Source: Sphingobacterium puteale
GTDB lineage: Bacteria > Bacteroidota > Bacteroidia > Sphingobacteriales > Sphingobacteriaceae
NCBI RefSeq assembly: GCF_003627955.1
Contig: NZ_RBWS01000010.1
Location: forward strand, 62,001 to 126,000
Direction: 5' to 3'
DNA length: 64,000 nucleotides
The number at the start of each line of letters is the position of its first letter. Positions within the stretch are counted from its first letter, which is position 1. Below are positions 1 through 9,054 of this stretch, one piece after another. A program made the position numbers and the translations under genes. Under the pieces are notes generated by a model. The model saw nothing but the letters and a program-made list of their open reading frames with translations. It searched no databases and had not been told where the DNA came from.

Positions 1-322
1 TGATATTGGGGATAAATGATGCCAATGTTCCTGTCAGTGCAGCACCCATCACTGGGCCAAGACCAAAAATCTGATTAAAATAATAGGAGACAATAGCGCC
101 TACGGGCACCCATGCCGCTATTTTGATCGACTCATATTCATGTATATGATGATGTATAGGCGACTTAAAGTAGCTATATAACATGAATAAAGAGAGTAAT
201 CCGATGAAAGACAGTACAATATATGAACTGGTGTTTTCAACAAAGATGGCCACTAGAAAGAGTGCCTGGATAACAAATAATAAGCAAATACTTAGAATTC
301 TAAACTTCTGCCGGGCTTGCAT
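1..322 (-). CDS. Partial membrane protein (3' end outside window)
   Basis: An open frame reads leftwards from an ATG at 320-322 and runs off the left edge without a stop, so only about 107 N-terminal residues are visible. The protein starts MQARQKFRILSICLLFVIQ and shows at least three hydrophobic stretches (about residues 9-25, 30-48 and 70-107), separated by a His-rich loop (SPIHHHIHEYES). The last segment is Gly/Ala-rich (GLGPVMGAALTGTLASF), which suggests a polytopic inner-membrane protein. I do not recognise the family. It lies just downstream of, and on the same strand as, the LacI-type regulator, with 28 nt between them, so it may be co-transcribed with it. Confidence 0.6.
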   Translation of the reverse strand, partial: MQARQKFRILSICLLFVIQALFLVAIFVENTSSYIVLSFIGLLSLFMLYSYFKSPIHHHIHEYESIKIAAWVPVGAIVSYYFNQIFGLGPVMGAALTGTLASFIPNI

Positions 323-350
323 TTATTTCAAATTTCGGCAAAGTTATTAA

Positions 351-1373
351 TTATTTGTCTATTCTGCAGGTAGATTTTCTTTTTATCAGGATCGGATCAA
401 GGACAACCTGCTGGATGTCTTCATAAGGATCCTTTTGTTTGACCATTTGTAAAAAGAGTTTGGCACATTCTTCCCCCATTTTGTTGGCCTGTTGATCGAT
501 ACTGGACAGGGTCGGTGTGATAAACGAAGAGAAGGTCTGATTTGCGAAACCGATCACACCCGTTTCGGGGATATCTATATGTGCAGTTTTAAGCGCCTGA
601 ATAATCCCGACAGCAGTAAAGTCATCCCCGCCAATGATGGCATCCGGTTTAATGGAAGATTTCAAAATCTGCTCTGTGCCTTTTATCCCGGCTTCGATAG
701 ATAGTTCGCCATGCACAATAAGTTCATCGAGTTGGGGAAGATCCGCTTCCTTCAAAGCTGCTTCAAAACCGTTGAAACGATCCTTGAAAATAGCGATTTC
801 TTTGTTTGTGGTGATAAAACCGATTTTTTTATAGCCCTGTTCGATCAGATGTTTAGTCGCAAGATAACCCGCCTCAAAGTCGTTTAGCTTGACGACAGGT
901 GCGGCAATGTCCTGATGTGTACGGTCAAAGATGATCAGGCATTTGCCTTGTTTGATGACTTCCTGAAAATGTGCAATATCCTGTGTCTCCAGGGAGAGGG
1001 AAGCAATGATTCCGTCTACCTGTGCTTCCAGCAAGGTTTTTACACCGTTTACTTCATCCGTATAGGATTCGTTTGACTGATAGAGCAATAGGCTATAGTT
1101 GTGTTTCTTTAATTCTTTTTCGATACTGTGAACAGCCTCTGCAAAAAAGTGGATTTGCATCGTCGGCACGATAACACCAATGGTATTGGACTTGCCCGAA
1201 GAGAGCGAAGACGCAATTTTATTGACACTGTAATTCAGCTCTTTGGCCTTTGCCAAGACCAGCTGCCGTGTAGCCTCACTGATGGTGGGTACGTTATTCA
1301 AGGCACGGGAAACCGTTGAAACTGTGATTCCAAGCGCCCGGGCAATATCATAAATCGTTGTTTTTTTATTCAC
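351..1373 (-). CDS. LacI-family transcriptional regulator, probable xylose-operon repressor
   Basis: A 340-residue protein with an N-terminal LacI helix-turn-helix (IYDIARALGITVSTVSRALN, residues 7-26), the hinge region, and a periplasmic-binding-protein-like sugar-sensing domain (about 60-335; GVIVPTMQIHFFAEAVHSIE, then DGIIASLS and IIGGDDFTAVGII). The start codon is GTG (minus strand, 1371-1373), chosen because it places the HTH at the expected position. The gene is divergent from xylB. A perfect palindrome with a central CG, as bound by LacI-family dimers, lies in the shared intergenic region. It probably represses the xyl operon until a pentose or its product binds. The ligand is inferred only from the neighbours. 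Confidence 0.9.
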   Translation of the reverse strand: MNKKTTIYDIARALGITVSTVSRALNNVPTISEATRQLVLAKAKELNYSVNKIASSLSSGKSNTIGVIVPTMQIHFFAEAVHSIEKELKKHNYSLLLYQSNESYTDEVNGVKTLLEAQVDGIIASLSLETQDIAHFQEVIKQGKCLIIFDRTHQDIAAPVVKLNDFEAGYLATKHLIEQGYKKIGFITTNKEIAIFKDRFNGFEAALKEADLPQLDELIVHGELSIEAGIKGTEQILKSSIKPDAIIGGDDFTAVGIIQALKTAHIDIPETGVIGFANQTFSSFITPTLSSIDQQANKMGEECAKLFLQMVKQKDPYEDIQQVVLDPILIKRKSTCRIDK

Positions 1374-1403
1374 GCCCCAAAGTAAATAATTTTATTGAAT
1401 ATT

Positions 1404-1448
1404 TTGGAAAATTCAGAAACATATCCTACTTTTATGCAACCGGTTGCA
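1404..1448 (+). promoter_or_regulatory. xyl operon promoter with LacI-type palindromic operator
   Basis: TGCAACCGGTTGCA at 1435-1448 is a perfect 14-bp palindrome with a central CG, typical of LacI-family operators. Directly upstream are a TTG at 1404-1406 and, 20 nt later, TACTTTTA at 1427-1434, close to the Bacteroidetes -33/-7 promoter (TTG, TAnnTTTG). The operator would overlap the transcription start, fitting repression by the divergent regulator. Confidence 0.7.
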
Positions 1449-1496
1449 ATGTTGTTTCCGCTTATTGTTTTAAATAACCAGTTTTAAAAAAATCAG

Positions 1497-2981
1497 ATGT
1501 ATTTTTTAGGTATAGATATCGGTACATCTTCGGTCAAGGTTTCCATTGTCGAAGCGTCCACACAACAAAAGATCTGTTCAGCGCAGTATCCCGCTGTTGA
1601 AGCACCCATTTATTCACCGCAGCCCAATTGGGCAGAGCAGGATCCGCTCGATTGGTGGAGCTATTTTAAGCAGGCCTTATCCAAGGCGAATGCCACGGGC
1701 TTATACGATCCGAAGCAAATCACGGCCGTCGGCATCGCCTATCAGATGCATGGACTTGTTATTGTCGATAAAGACCAACAGGTATTGCGCAATGCGATTA
1801 TCTGGTGTGACAGCCGGGCTGTTGCCTTGGGAAATGAAGCTTTTGAGGAGATCGGAAAGGAATTCAATTTAAAACACCATCTCAACTCTCCCGGTAATTT
1901 CACGGCTTCCAAGCTTGCTTGGGTTAAGGCAAACGAGCCCGAAATCTATCAGCGAATTGACAAGATCATGCTTCCCGGTGATTTTATTGCCATGAAACTT
2001 TCAGGGACTGTCAGTACTTCCATTTCTGCTTTATCGGAAGGGGTATTCTGGGATTTTCAACAGAATGAACTGTCCGCTACCTTGATGGATTATTATGGTT
2101 TTGATTCCGGTCTGATTCCGGCGATACGCCCTGTTTTTGCTGAACACGGTCAGATTAAACGCACTGTGGCCGAAGAACTGGGACTGTCACCCGAAGTAAC
2201 GATTAACTACAAGGCTGGAGATCAGCCAAATAATGCATTGTCATTGAATGTATTACAGCCGGGGGAAGTGGCAGCCACGGCGGGAACTTCCGGCGTGATC
2301 TATGGGGTGAGTGATCAGCTGATCGCTGACCGCGAGTCCCGTGTCAATACCTTTGCCCATGTCAACTATCGGAAAGATGCGATCCGGACAGGCATATTGC
2401 TCTGTATCAATGGTACGGGGATTATGAACAGCTGGGGCAGGAAACTTTTGGGAAGAGATTTATCCTACGATCGGATCAATGCCATGGCTGCGAGCTCGCC
2501 GATCGGAAGTAAGGGCTTGCAGGTTATTCCCTTTGGCAATGGTGCCGAGCGTATGTTAAATAATCAGCTGGTAGGTGCCTCGATCTCATCCATTGACCTG
2601 AATAGACATGAAACATCTGATATCCTACGGGCTATCCAGGAAGGAATTGCCTTTGCTTTTCGCTATGGCTTGGATATTATGCGTGAAAATGGCCTTTATC
2701 CACAGATGATCCGTGCGGGACACGCTAATTTATTTATGAGCCCGGTATTCCGCGACTCATTCGTGGGGGCGACCAATGTTCCCGTGGAAGTTTATGATCA
2801 TGACGGTAGTGTTGGCGCGGCCTTGGGGGCAGGAATCGGCAGCGGCTATTACAGCGATCTCACCGAAGCTTTCAGAAGTTTAAAACCTGTTTATACGGTG
2901 GAGCCCAAGGTTGTTGATCAGTATGAAGAAAATTATCAACAATGGAAGAAAATTTTAGAAACAAAAATCAATATTAAATAA
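1497..2981 (+). CDS. xylB: Xylulokinase
   Basis: A 494-residue FGGY-family kinase that phosphorylates D-xylulose to xylulose 5-phosphate in the cytoplasm. The N-terminal phosphate-binding motif is visible ([17 protein letters not shown], residues 3-19). So are the xylulokinase-type substrate signature [10 protein letters not shown] (about 83-92), the second-domain [13 protein letters not shown] and the C-terminal [16 protein letters not shown]. Length matches the family. It is the first gene of the xyl operon and is followed by xylA after one base. Its pairing with xylA and a sugar symporter supports xylulokinase over other FGGY kinases. Confidence 0.95.
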   Translation: MYFLGIDIGTSSVKVSIVEASTQQKICSAQYPAVEAPIYSPQPNWAEQDPLDWWSYFKQALSKANATGLYDPKQITAVGIAYQMHGLVIVDKDQQVLRNAIIWCDSRAVALGNEAFEEIGKEFNLKHHLNSPGNFTASKLAWVKANEPEIYQRIDKIMLPGDFIAMKLSGTVSTSISALSEGVFWDFQQNELSATLMDYYGFDSGLIPAIRPVFAEHGQIKRTVAEELGLSPEVTINYKAGDQPNNALSLNVLQPGEVAATAGTSGVIYGVSDQLIADRESRVNTFAHVNYRKDAIRTGILLCINGTGIMNSWGRKLLGRDLSYDRINAMAASSPIGSKGLQVIPFGNGAERMLNNQLVGASISSIDLNRHETSDILRAIQEGIAFAFRYGLDIMRENGLYPQMIRAGHANLFMSPVFRDSFVGATNVPVEVYDHDGSVGAALGAGIGSGYYSDLTEAFRSLKPVYTVEPKVVDQYEENYQQWKKILETKINIK

Positions 2982-2982
2982 G

Positions 2983-4311
2983 ATGAATATTATCAAAGGA
3001 CAAAAAGAGTTTTTTAAAGGGATCGGACAGATCGAATTTGAAGGAAAAGAAAGTAAAAATCCATTTGCTTTTCGTTATTACAATCCGAAGCAAGTCGTTG
3101 CGGGTAAAACCATGGAAGCGTATTTTAAGTTTGCCTGTTCCTATTGGCATTCGTTCAATGGCGATGGCTCGGATCCATTCGGCGGTGCTACGCACAATTT
3201 CCCTTGGGATGAGAGCACAGATGCGATCACACGTGCAAAGGACAAGATGGATGCCGCTTTTGAATTTATCAGCAAAATGAATATTCCATACTACTGTTTT
3301 CATGATGTGGACTTGGTTGATTATACCGACAACGTACTGGAAAATGAAAAAAGATTGGCAACGATCGTGGATTACGCCAAAGAGAAACAGCAGGCGAGTG
3401 GCATCAAGCTGCTTTGGGGTACTGCCAATCTTTTTAGCCATAAGCGCTACATGAATGGGGCAGCGACCAACCCGGATTTTCAGGTATTGACACATGGTGC
3501 TGCCCAGGTAAAAGCTGCATTGGATGCAACAATTGCCCTTGGTGGTGAAAACTATGTGTTCTGGGGTGGAAGGGAAGGTTATATGAGCCTACTCAATACC
3601 AATATGAAACGTGAACAGGAGCATCTTGCCAAGTTTTTACACTTAGCGAAGGATTATGCCCGTAAAAATGGTTTTAAAGGCACATTCTTTATCGAGCCCA
3701 AACCATGTGAGCCGACCAAACACCAATACGATTACGATGCAGCAACCGTATTGGGCTTTTTGAGACAATATGACCTATTGGACGATTTCAAACTTAATCT
3801 TGAAGTAAACCATGCTACCTTAGCGGGGCACACTTTCCAGCACGAATTGCAGGTTGCTATTGATGCTGGGAAATTAGGTTCCATTGACGCCAACCGGGGT
3901 GATTATCAAAATGGCTGGGATACCGATCAATTTCCAAATGATATCAATGAACTAACCGAATCTATGTTAATCATTTTGGAAGGCGGCGGCTTCCAGGGTG
4001 GTGGAGTTAATTTTGATGCCAAAATTCGCAGGAACTCAACCGATCCGCAAGATCTATTCTATGCGCATATCGGAGGAATGGATCTTTTTGCAAGGGCTTT
4101 GCTTACTGCCGAACGTATCTTGGAAGATTCTGAATACCGTAAAATACGGGCCGACCGCTATGCCTCTTTCGATAGCGGCAATGGGGCTTCTTTTGAGCAA
4201 GGAACCTTGAGTTTGGAACGTTTAAGAGATCTGGCAGTAGAATTCGGTGAGCCACAAACGATCAGCGGCAGACAGGAGTATTTAGAAAATTTGATCAATA
4301 GATATATATAG
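2983..4311 (+). CDS. xylA: Xylose isomerase
   Basis: A 442-residue class II xylose isomerase interconverting D-xylose and D-xylulose. Visible family landmarks are [20 protein letters not shown] near residues 47-66, the catalytic-His region [11 protein letters not shown] (about 103-113), [25 protein letters not shown] with the metal-binding Glu, [18 protein letters not shown], and the Asp-rich metal site [17 protein letters not shown]. Length and sequence agree with the long (about 440 aa) class II enzymes common in Bacteroidetes. It sits between xylB and the transporter in one operon. Confidence 0.97.
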   Translation: MNIIKGQKEFFKGIGQIEFEGKESKNPFAFRYYNPKQVVAGKTMEAYFKFACSYWHSFNGDGSDPFGGATHNFPWDESTDAITRAKDKMDAAFEFISKMNIPYYCFHDVDLVDYTDNVLENEKRLATIVDYAKEKQQASGIKLLWGTANLFSHKRYMNGAATNPDFQVLTHGAAQVKAALDATIALGGENYVFWGGREGYMSLLNTNMKREQEHLAKFLHLAKDYARKNGFKGTFFIEPKPCEPTKHQYDYDAATVLGFLRQYDLLDDFKLNLEVNHATLAGHTFQHELQVAIDAGKLGSIDANRGDYQNGWDTDQFPNDINELTESMLIILEGGGFQGGGVNFDAKIRRNSTDPQDLFYAHIGGMDLFARALLTAERILEDSEYRKIRADRYASFDSGNGASFEQGTLSLERLRDLAVEFGEPQTISGRQEYLENLINRYI

Positions 4312-4363
4312 TTATTCAAAATATTTCTATATTAGGCGATCAAATTAAACCAATTACCAACAC

Positions 4364-6040
4364 ATGAATAATTATTTAAGTACAAAAGATTACATCGTTT
4401 TCCTGATATACTTTGTCATTGTTGCAGGCTATGGATTATGGGTGTATTATCGCAAAAAGTCTGAGTCTGTAGGCTCAAAGGATTATTTCCTTGCCGAAGG
4501 GTCCCTGACTTGGTGGGCGATCGGAGCCTCGCTGATTGCGTCCAATATTTCTGCGGAGCAATTTATTGGTATGAGTGGTTCGGGCTTTAAGATGGGCCTG
4601 GCGATTGCGACTTACGAATGGATGGCAGCGATTACCTTGATTGTGGTTGCGGTATTTTTTATACCTGTCTACCTCAAAAACAAGATTTTTACCATGCCAC
4701 AATTTCTGCACAAGCGATATAATGGTACCGTTGCCATGATTATGGCCGTTTTTTGGTTACTGTTATACGTTGTGGTCAACCTGACTTCTATTCTTTATTT
4801 GGGAGCCATTGCCGTCAGCAGTATTTCGGGTATCAGTCTGGAAGCATGTATGTATGCCATTGCTATTTTTGCCGTTATTATCACCTTGGGTGGTATGAAG
4901 GTGATTGGCTATACGGATATTATTCAAGTGTTCTTTTTGGTGTTGGGTGGTTTGGCAACAACCTATTTGGCATTGAATCTCGTGTCAGAACATTATGGTG
5001 GTTCAGGCATATTGCAGGGCTATCACCTGATGACCGAGAAAGCCTCTGATCACTTCCATATGATCCTGGATCGCAAGAATGAAAACTACCTCGATTTACC
5101 CGGATTAACCGTTTTGATCGGTGGTATGTGGATTGTAAATCTAAACTATTGGGGATGTAATCAATATATTACACAGCGTGCATTGGGTGCTGATCTAAAG
5201 ACTGCACGCAACGGAATCTTGTTTGCAGCCTTCTTAAAATTGTTAATGCCGATTATTGTGGTATTGCCCGGTATTGCAGCCTACGTGATGTGGAAAGATG
5301 GTTTATTCCAAAATGAAATGATGCAACATGGTGAGGTAAACCCAGATCATGCTTACCCTGTTTTATTGAATCTGTTGCCGTCAGGACTGAAAGGACTTTC
5401 TTTTGCAGCCTTGACTGCTGCGGTAGTTGCTTCGTTGGCGGGTAAGGCAAATAGCATCGCGACAATCTTTTCGCTGGATATTTATAAGAAAGTATTCAAT
5501 ACAGAGGCTACTGACAAGAAATTGGTCAATATTGGTAAATTGACTGTTGTTGTTGCCATGATTCTGGCCGTGATCATCGCGCCACATTTGGGTATCGACA
5601 AAAAAGGTGGATTCCAGTACATTCAGGAGTACACCGGATTTGTGTCGCCGGGTATTTTTGCCATGTTTATCTTAGGATTCTTTTGGAAAAAGACGACTTC
5701 CAATGCTGCGTTATTTGCGACGATCGGTGGATTTATCCTGTCTATTATTTTCAAAAAATTACCGGACTGGGCAGATCTTTCGTTCTTGGCCTCTACCGGT
5801 TTTTCTATTCCAAATCCGACAACCGGTGTTTACGAAATTCCGTTTTTGGATCGGATGGGCTTTGTCTTTGTCATTTGTATTGTCGGTATGATCATTATCA
5901 GTCTGATGGACAACAAGCGTGGTGTAGTGCCTGCAGGACTTGAAGTAGATACCACAATGTTTAAACCGCATAAAGCATTTTTGATCGGAACATTGATTGT
6001 TGCCCTATTGGTAACAGCCTTGTACTCCATTTATTGGTAA
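4364..6040 (+). CDS. Sodium/solute symporter (SSS family), probable xylose transporter
   Basis: A 558-residue polytopic membrane protein of the SSS/SGLT family with about 13-14 hydrophobic segments. Family features include the unwound first core helix DYFLAEGSLTWWAIGASLIASNISAEQFIGMSG (about residues 40-70), the sugar-transporter region GLTVLIGGMWIVNLNYWGCNQYITQRALGA, and LSFAALTAAVVASLAGKANSIATIFSLDIYKK around residue 350, which carries the Na-site Ser/Thr region. It starts 52 nt after xylA and is followed by a terminator, so it is the last gene of the operon. Substrate xylose is inferred from context; SSS paralogues for other sugars look very similar. Confidence 0.88.
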   Translation: MNNYLSTKDYIVFLIYFVIVAGYGLWVYYRKKSESVGSKDYFLAEGSLTWWAIGASLIASNISAEQFIGMSGSGFKMGLAIATYEWMAAITLIVVAVFFIPVYLKNKIFTMPQFLHKRYNGTVAMIMAVFWLLLYVVVNLTSILYLGAIAVSSISGISLEACMYAIAIFAVIITLGGMKVIGYTDIIQVFFLVLGGLATTYLALNLVSEHYGGSGILQGYHLMTEKASDHFHMILDRKNENYLDLPGLTVLIGGMWIVNLNYWGCNQYITQRALGADLKTARNGILFAAFLKLLMPIIVVLPGIAAYVMWKDGLFQNEMMQHGEVNPDHAYPVLLNLLPSGLKGLSFAALTAAVVASLAGKANSIATIFSLDIYKKVFNTEATDKKLVNIGKLTVVVAMILAVIIAPHLGIDKKGGFQYIQEYTGFVSPGIFAMFILGFFWKKTTSNAALFATIGGFILSIIFKKLPDWADLSFLASTGFSIPNPTTGVYEIPFLDRMGFVFVICIVGMIIISLMDNKRGVVPAGLEVDTTMFKPHKAFLIGTLIVALLVTALYSIYW

Positions 6041-6067
6041 GCCGATAACCAAAAAGTCAGTATAGAG

Positions 6068-6101
6068 AGCCCATATCAACTTCGGTTGGTATGGGCTTTT
6101 G
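6068..6101 (+). terminator. Rho-independent terminator of the xyl operon
   Basis: A stem AGCCCATATCAAC / GTTGGTATGGGCT with loop TTCG is followed directly by TTTT. It lies 28 nt after the symporter stop codon. Confidence 0.85.
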
Positions 6102-6293
6102 GTTTTCAGAACGATTTTTCCGGTCTTTTATAACCGGATTTGCAGCAATGGTCTGATGGTTTTTTAAATAATTCCTATCTTGTCTTCAATAACGATATAC
6201 ATGCGCTGCTATGCGCAAATCCGGTCTGGTATCCTTATTTCAACAACGGGAGGGACCAGAGTGGCGGACTTTGGACAAAAAATAATAACAGGG

Positions 6294-8246
6294 ATGAAAA
6301 GAAGATATATGCTATTTACTGTTCTTGCAGGGATAATGACTGCATTGCTGCCGGTACAGTCCCGGGCACAACGGACGGAGAAACCGCCTTTGCACGGCAA
6401 GCATTGGATGGCCATTACCGGAAAACCTTTGGCGGCGACAGCCGGTGCACAGTTGTTCCAGCAAGGCGGTAATGCGGTCGATGCGGCCTGTGCAATGCTT
6501 GCTGCAACCTGTACCATGTGGGATGTCCTGAGCTGGGGTGGGGAAACCCAGGCTTTGATCTATCATCCAAAATTGAAAAAGGTAATTGCCATCAATGCTT
6601 TGGGCGTGGCACCGACAGGAGCAACGGTCGATTTTTTTCGGTCGAAGGGTTATGAATTCCCGCCGGAATACGGTCCGCTTGCTGCGGTTACGCCCGGTAC
6701 ACCTGGGGGCTTATGTTATATGTTGGCACAGTACGGCACCAAAAGCCTGGCTGAAATCCTGGCGCCGGCCATCGGGATGGCGGCGGGCTATCCCATCGAT
6801 GCCCAGACAGCCAATAGCATTGAACGTGGTAAAGCACGTATCAAAGAATGGCCTTATAGCAAAAAAGTTTTCCTCGTGCATGAAGGCAGGGAAAGGGAAG
6901 CACCCGAAGCAGGGGAAATCTTTGTACAGCAAGATCTGCATCGGACATTAACCAAACTTGTTGAAGCTGAAAAGAAAGCCCTTGCAGCCGGCAAGGATCG
7001 AAAAACAGCGATTATGGCGGCATATGACCGCTTTTATAAGGGCGATATCGCCGATGAATTTGTCCGCGGCAGCAAAGAACAGGGAGGCTTGATCACCAAA
7101 GCGGATCTGGCTAATTGGAAGCCCATTGAGGAAGAGCCTTTACATGTCAACTATAAAGGTATTGACGTTTATAAATTGCAGGAATGGACACAGGGACCTG
7201 CCATGCTACAGAGCTTGCAGCTACTGAAAAATTTTGATTTAAAAGCCATGGGATATAATTCAGCCCCCTATATCCATACGCTTTATCAAGTGATGAATCT
7301 GGCCTTTGCCGACCGGGATTTCTATTATGGTGATCCCTATTTCAAACCTATAGCCCCTATCCGGGGGCTCTTAAGTGATTCCTACGCCAAGGCACGGGCT
7401 GCCACTATTGACCCGGCACATAACAATCCACAGGTACTTCCGGGGGATCCCTACCCTTATGAAGGGAAGCAGAACCCTTTTACCGGCCTGCTCGGGGAGC
7501 GCAGCAAGAAATTCACGCCGAATACCGAATCACATAAGGATTTTGTGCCCAAGCACGATGTGAGTTCCACCTCATCTTTGCTATCCCTGTCGGATACTGC
7601 ACGTTGGGCCTCCGGAATCCGGGATAGTGTGTATATGGACCGTTTATTGCGCGGAACCACAAGTGTGGAGGCTGCGGATGCCGAAGGTTGGGTTGTTTCC
7701 ATTACACCAAGTGGGGGCTGGTTACCGGCCTGTATTGCCGGAAATACAGGGGTAGGCATGAGCCAGCGTTTGCAAAGCTTTGTCCTCGACTCCCTCATTA
7801 ATCCTTTCAATGTGGTGACACCGGGCAAACGCCCGCGGGTCACGCTCACACCTTCTTTAGCCTTAAAAGGGGGAAAGCCTTACCTTTCTTTCGCGGTGCA
7901 GGGCGGGGATACACAGGATCAAAACCTGCTTCAATTCTTTTTGAATACAGTAGAGTTCGGCATGACCCCACAACAGGCCAGTGAAGCGCCAAATATCAAC
8001 AGCAATCAGCTGTGGCTGTCTTTGGGCGGTACCAAATTGGATGACCGAAAACCACGGGCGGGAAGTTTGCTACTGGATAAACGCACGTCGCCCGAAGTCG
8101 TCGAAAAGCTTCAGAAAATGGGGTACAGTATACAGTTTGGTGAGCGCAACAGCGGTCCGATCAACGCCATTTATTTTGACCAGCAGCATGGTACACTCTG
8201 GGGCGGTAGCAGCAATAATGGGGAGGATTACGGAATCGGCTGGTAG
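6294..8246 (+). CDS. Gamma-glutamyltransferase family protein (secreted/periplasmic)
   Basis: This Ntn-hydrolase of the gamma-glutamyltranspeptidase family has about 650 residues from the ATG at 6294. That start gives a signal peptide, MKRRYMLFTVLAGIMTALLP followed by VQSRAQ; the open frame extends further upstream without a sensible signal. N-terminal family landmarks are MAITGKPLAATAGAQLFQQGGNAVDAACAM and GGETQALIYH. The predicted autocleavage site is GTTSVEAADAEGWVVSITPS, with Thr about 455 as the new N-terminal nucleophile of the small subunit; the canonical sequence is TTHxSVxD. The third position is Ser rather than His, so this is a divergent subgroup and acyl-donor specificity cannot be assigned. 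It probably acts on periplasmic gamma-glutamyl compounds or as an acylase. Confidence 0.85.
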   Translation: MKRRYMLFTVLAGIMTALLPVQSRAQRTEKPPLHGKHWMAITGKPLAATAGAQLFQQGGNAVDAACAMLAATCTMWDVLSWGGETQALIYHPKLKKVIAINALGVAPTGATVDFFRSKGYEFPPEYGPLAAVTPGTPGGLCYMLAQYGTKSLAEILAPAIGMAAGYPIDAQTANSIERGKARIKEWPYSKKVFLVHEGREREAPEAGEIFVQQDLHRTLTKLVEAEKKALAAGKDRKTAIMAAYDRFYKGDIADEFVRGSKEQGGLITKADLANWKPIEEEPLHVNYKGIDVYKLQEWTQGPAMLQSLQLLKNFDLKAMGYNSAPYIHTLYQVMNLAFADRDFYYGDPYFKPIAPIRGLLSDSYAKARAATIDPAHNNPQVLPGDPYPYEGKQNPFTGLLGERSKKFTPNTESHKDFVPKHDVSSTSSLLSLSDTARWASGIRDSVYMDRLLRGTTSVEAADAEGWVVSITPSGGWLPACIAGNTGVGMSQRLQSFVLDSLINPFNVVTPGKRPRVTLTPSLALKGGKPYLSFAVQGGDTQDQNLLQFFLNTVEFGMTPQQASEAPNINSNQLWLSLGGTKLDDRKPRAGSLLLDKRTSPEVVEKLQKMGYSIQFGERNSGPINAIYFDQQHGTLWGGSSNNGEDYGIGW

Positions 8247-8368
8247 CATCTGCACATGCCGCAGCTAACGCCATGAGTCAGGCAATGTCTGAGCAGAAGA
8301 GCCACACCGTTTTGTTATCTCCATCGGATTTGGTATCTTACCTACTGATCAAAAGCTGATTTTTTGTT

Positions 8369-8971
8369 ATGGAGGGTAGCGTTAATAAATATTCGTTTGT
8401 TTTTCAGCCTGATGAAGCTGGTATAGTTTTGGTAGATGGGATAAAGCAGCGCTTGCGGGCTGCATTGGCGGAGGAATTTCCGGATAAGGACAAGGGCTGG
8501 TACCATAGCTGCAATTCCAAAGCCCATGTAACTATTTGTGCTTTTACAGGAAATGACGATACGCTGGCACAGGCTATCGCTGTATTGCACCAGTCCCTGC
8601 GTTATGAGCGCAGCCAATATGTGTATTTTGATCACTTTGCTTCCTTTGCTGGTGGTGCTTTCTATATCGGTCCGACGGTACATGCCCGTAGTTACCTGAA
8701 GGATAGAGCGCGAAAGGTTGTGCACACATTGAGTCCCTTTGACCTGATCGAGATCAGTGATGAACCCCATATCTCCATCGGACGCAGGCTGGAGCCCGAA
8801 CGACTTGAATTCGCAAAGAAAATGCTACGTTCGGTCGATCTGAGTTTTATGTGTAACGGTGTGTATATCCGCCGCTTTAATCCCGATATGGGGCAGTATG
8901 AACCGGTTGATTTTGTTAAATTCGGCAACCAGTCGAAAGAAAACTCTGGCCAACTTACATTTAAATTCTAA
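8369..8971 (+). CDS. 2'-5' RNA ligase / 2H phosphoesterase superfamily protein
   Basis: A 200-residue protein with the two catalytic histidine motifs of the 2H superfamily: HVTI at His53 and HISI at His134, 81 residues apart as expected. The family includes LigT/ThpR cyclic phosphodiesterases acting on 2',3'-cyclic phosphate RNA ends. There is no signal peptide, so it is cytoplasmic. The substrate is not known, and the neighbours (a GGT and a metal transporter) give no help. The short leader of 122 nt contains no other clear feature. Confidence 0.8.
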   Translation: MEGSVNKYSFVFQPDEAGIVLVDGIKQRLRAALAEEFPDKDKGWYHSCNSKAHVTICAFTGNDDTLAQAIAVLHQSLRYERSQYVYFDHFASFAGGAFYIGPTVHARSYLKDRARKVVHTLSPFDLIEISDEPHISIGRRLEPERLEFAKKMLRSVDLSFMCNGVYIRRFNPDMGQYEPVDFVKFGNQSKENSGQLTFKF

Positions 8972-9054
8972 TTATATGGCTGTTTAATTGCCTAATACTG
9001 TAAAGCTTTTTATCTTTAGCCCTAGCAATAAAAGATATTGTCCTCATGTAAACT

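Noticed and set aside
6590..6601. 12-nt match of the start of the 52295 spacer (ATCAATGCTTTG) in the gamma-glutamyltransferase gene
   Set aside because: It lies inside coding sequence, is preceded by C rather than G, and does not extend. Judged to be chance.
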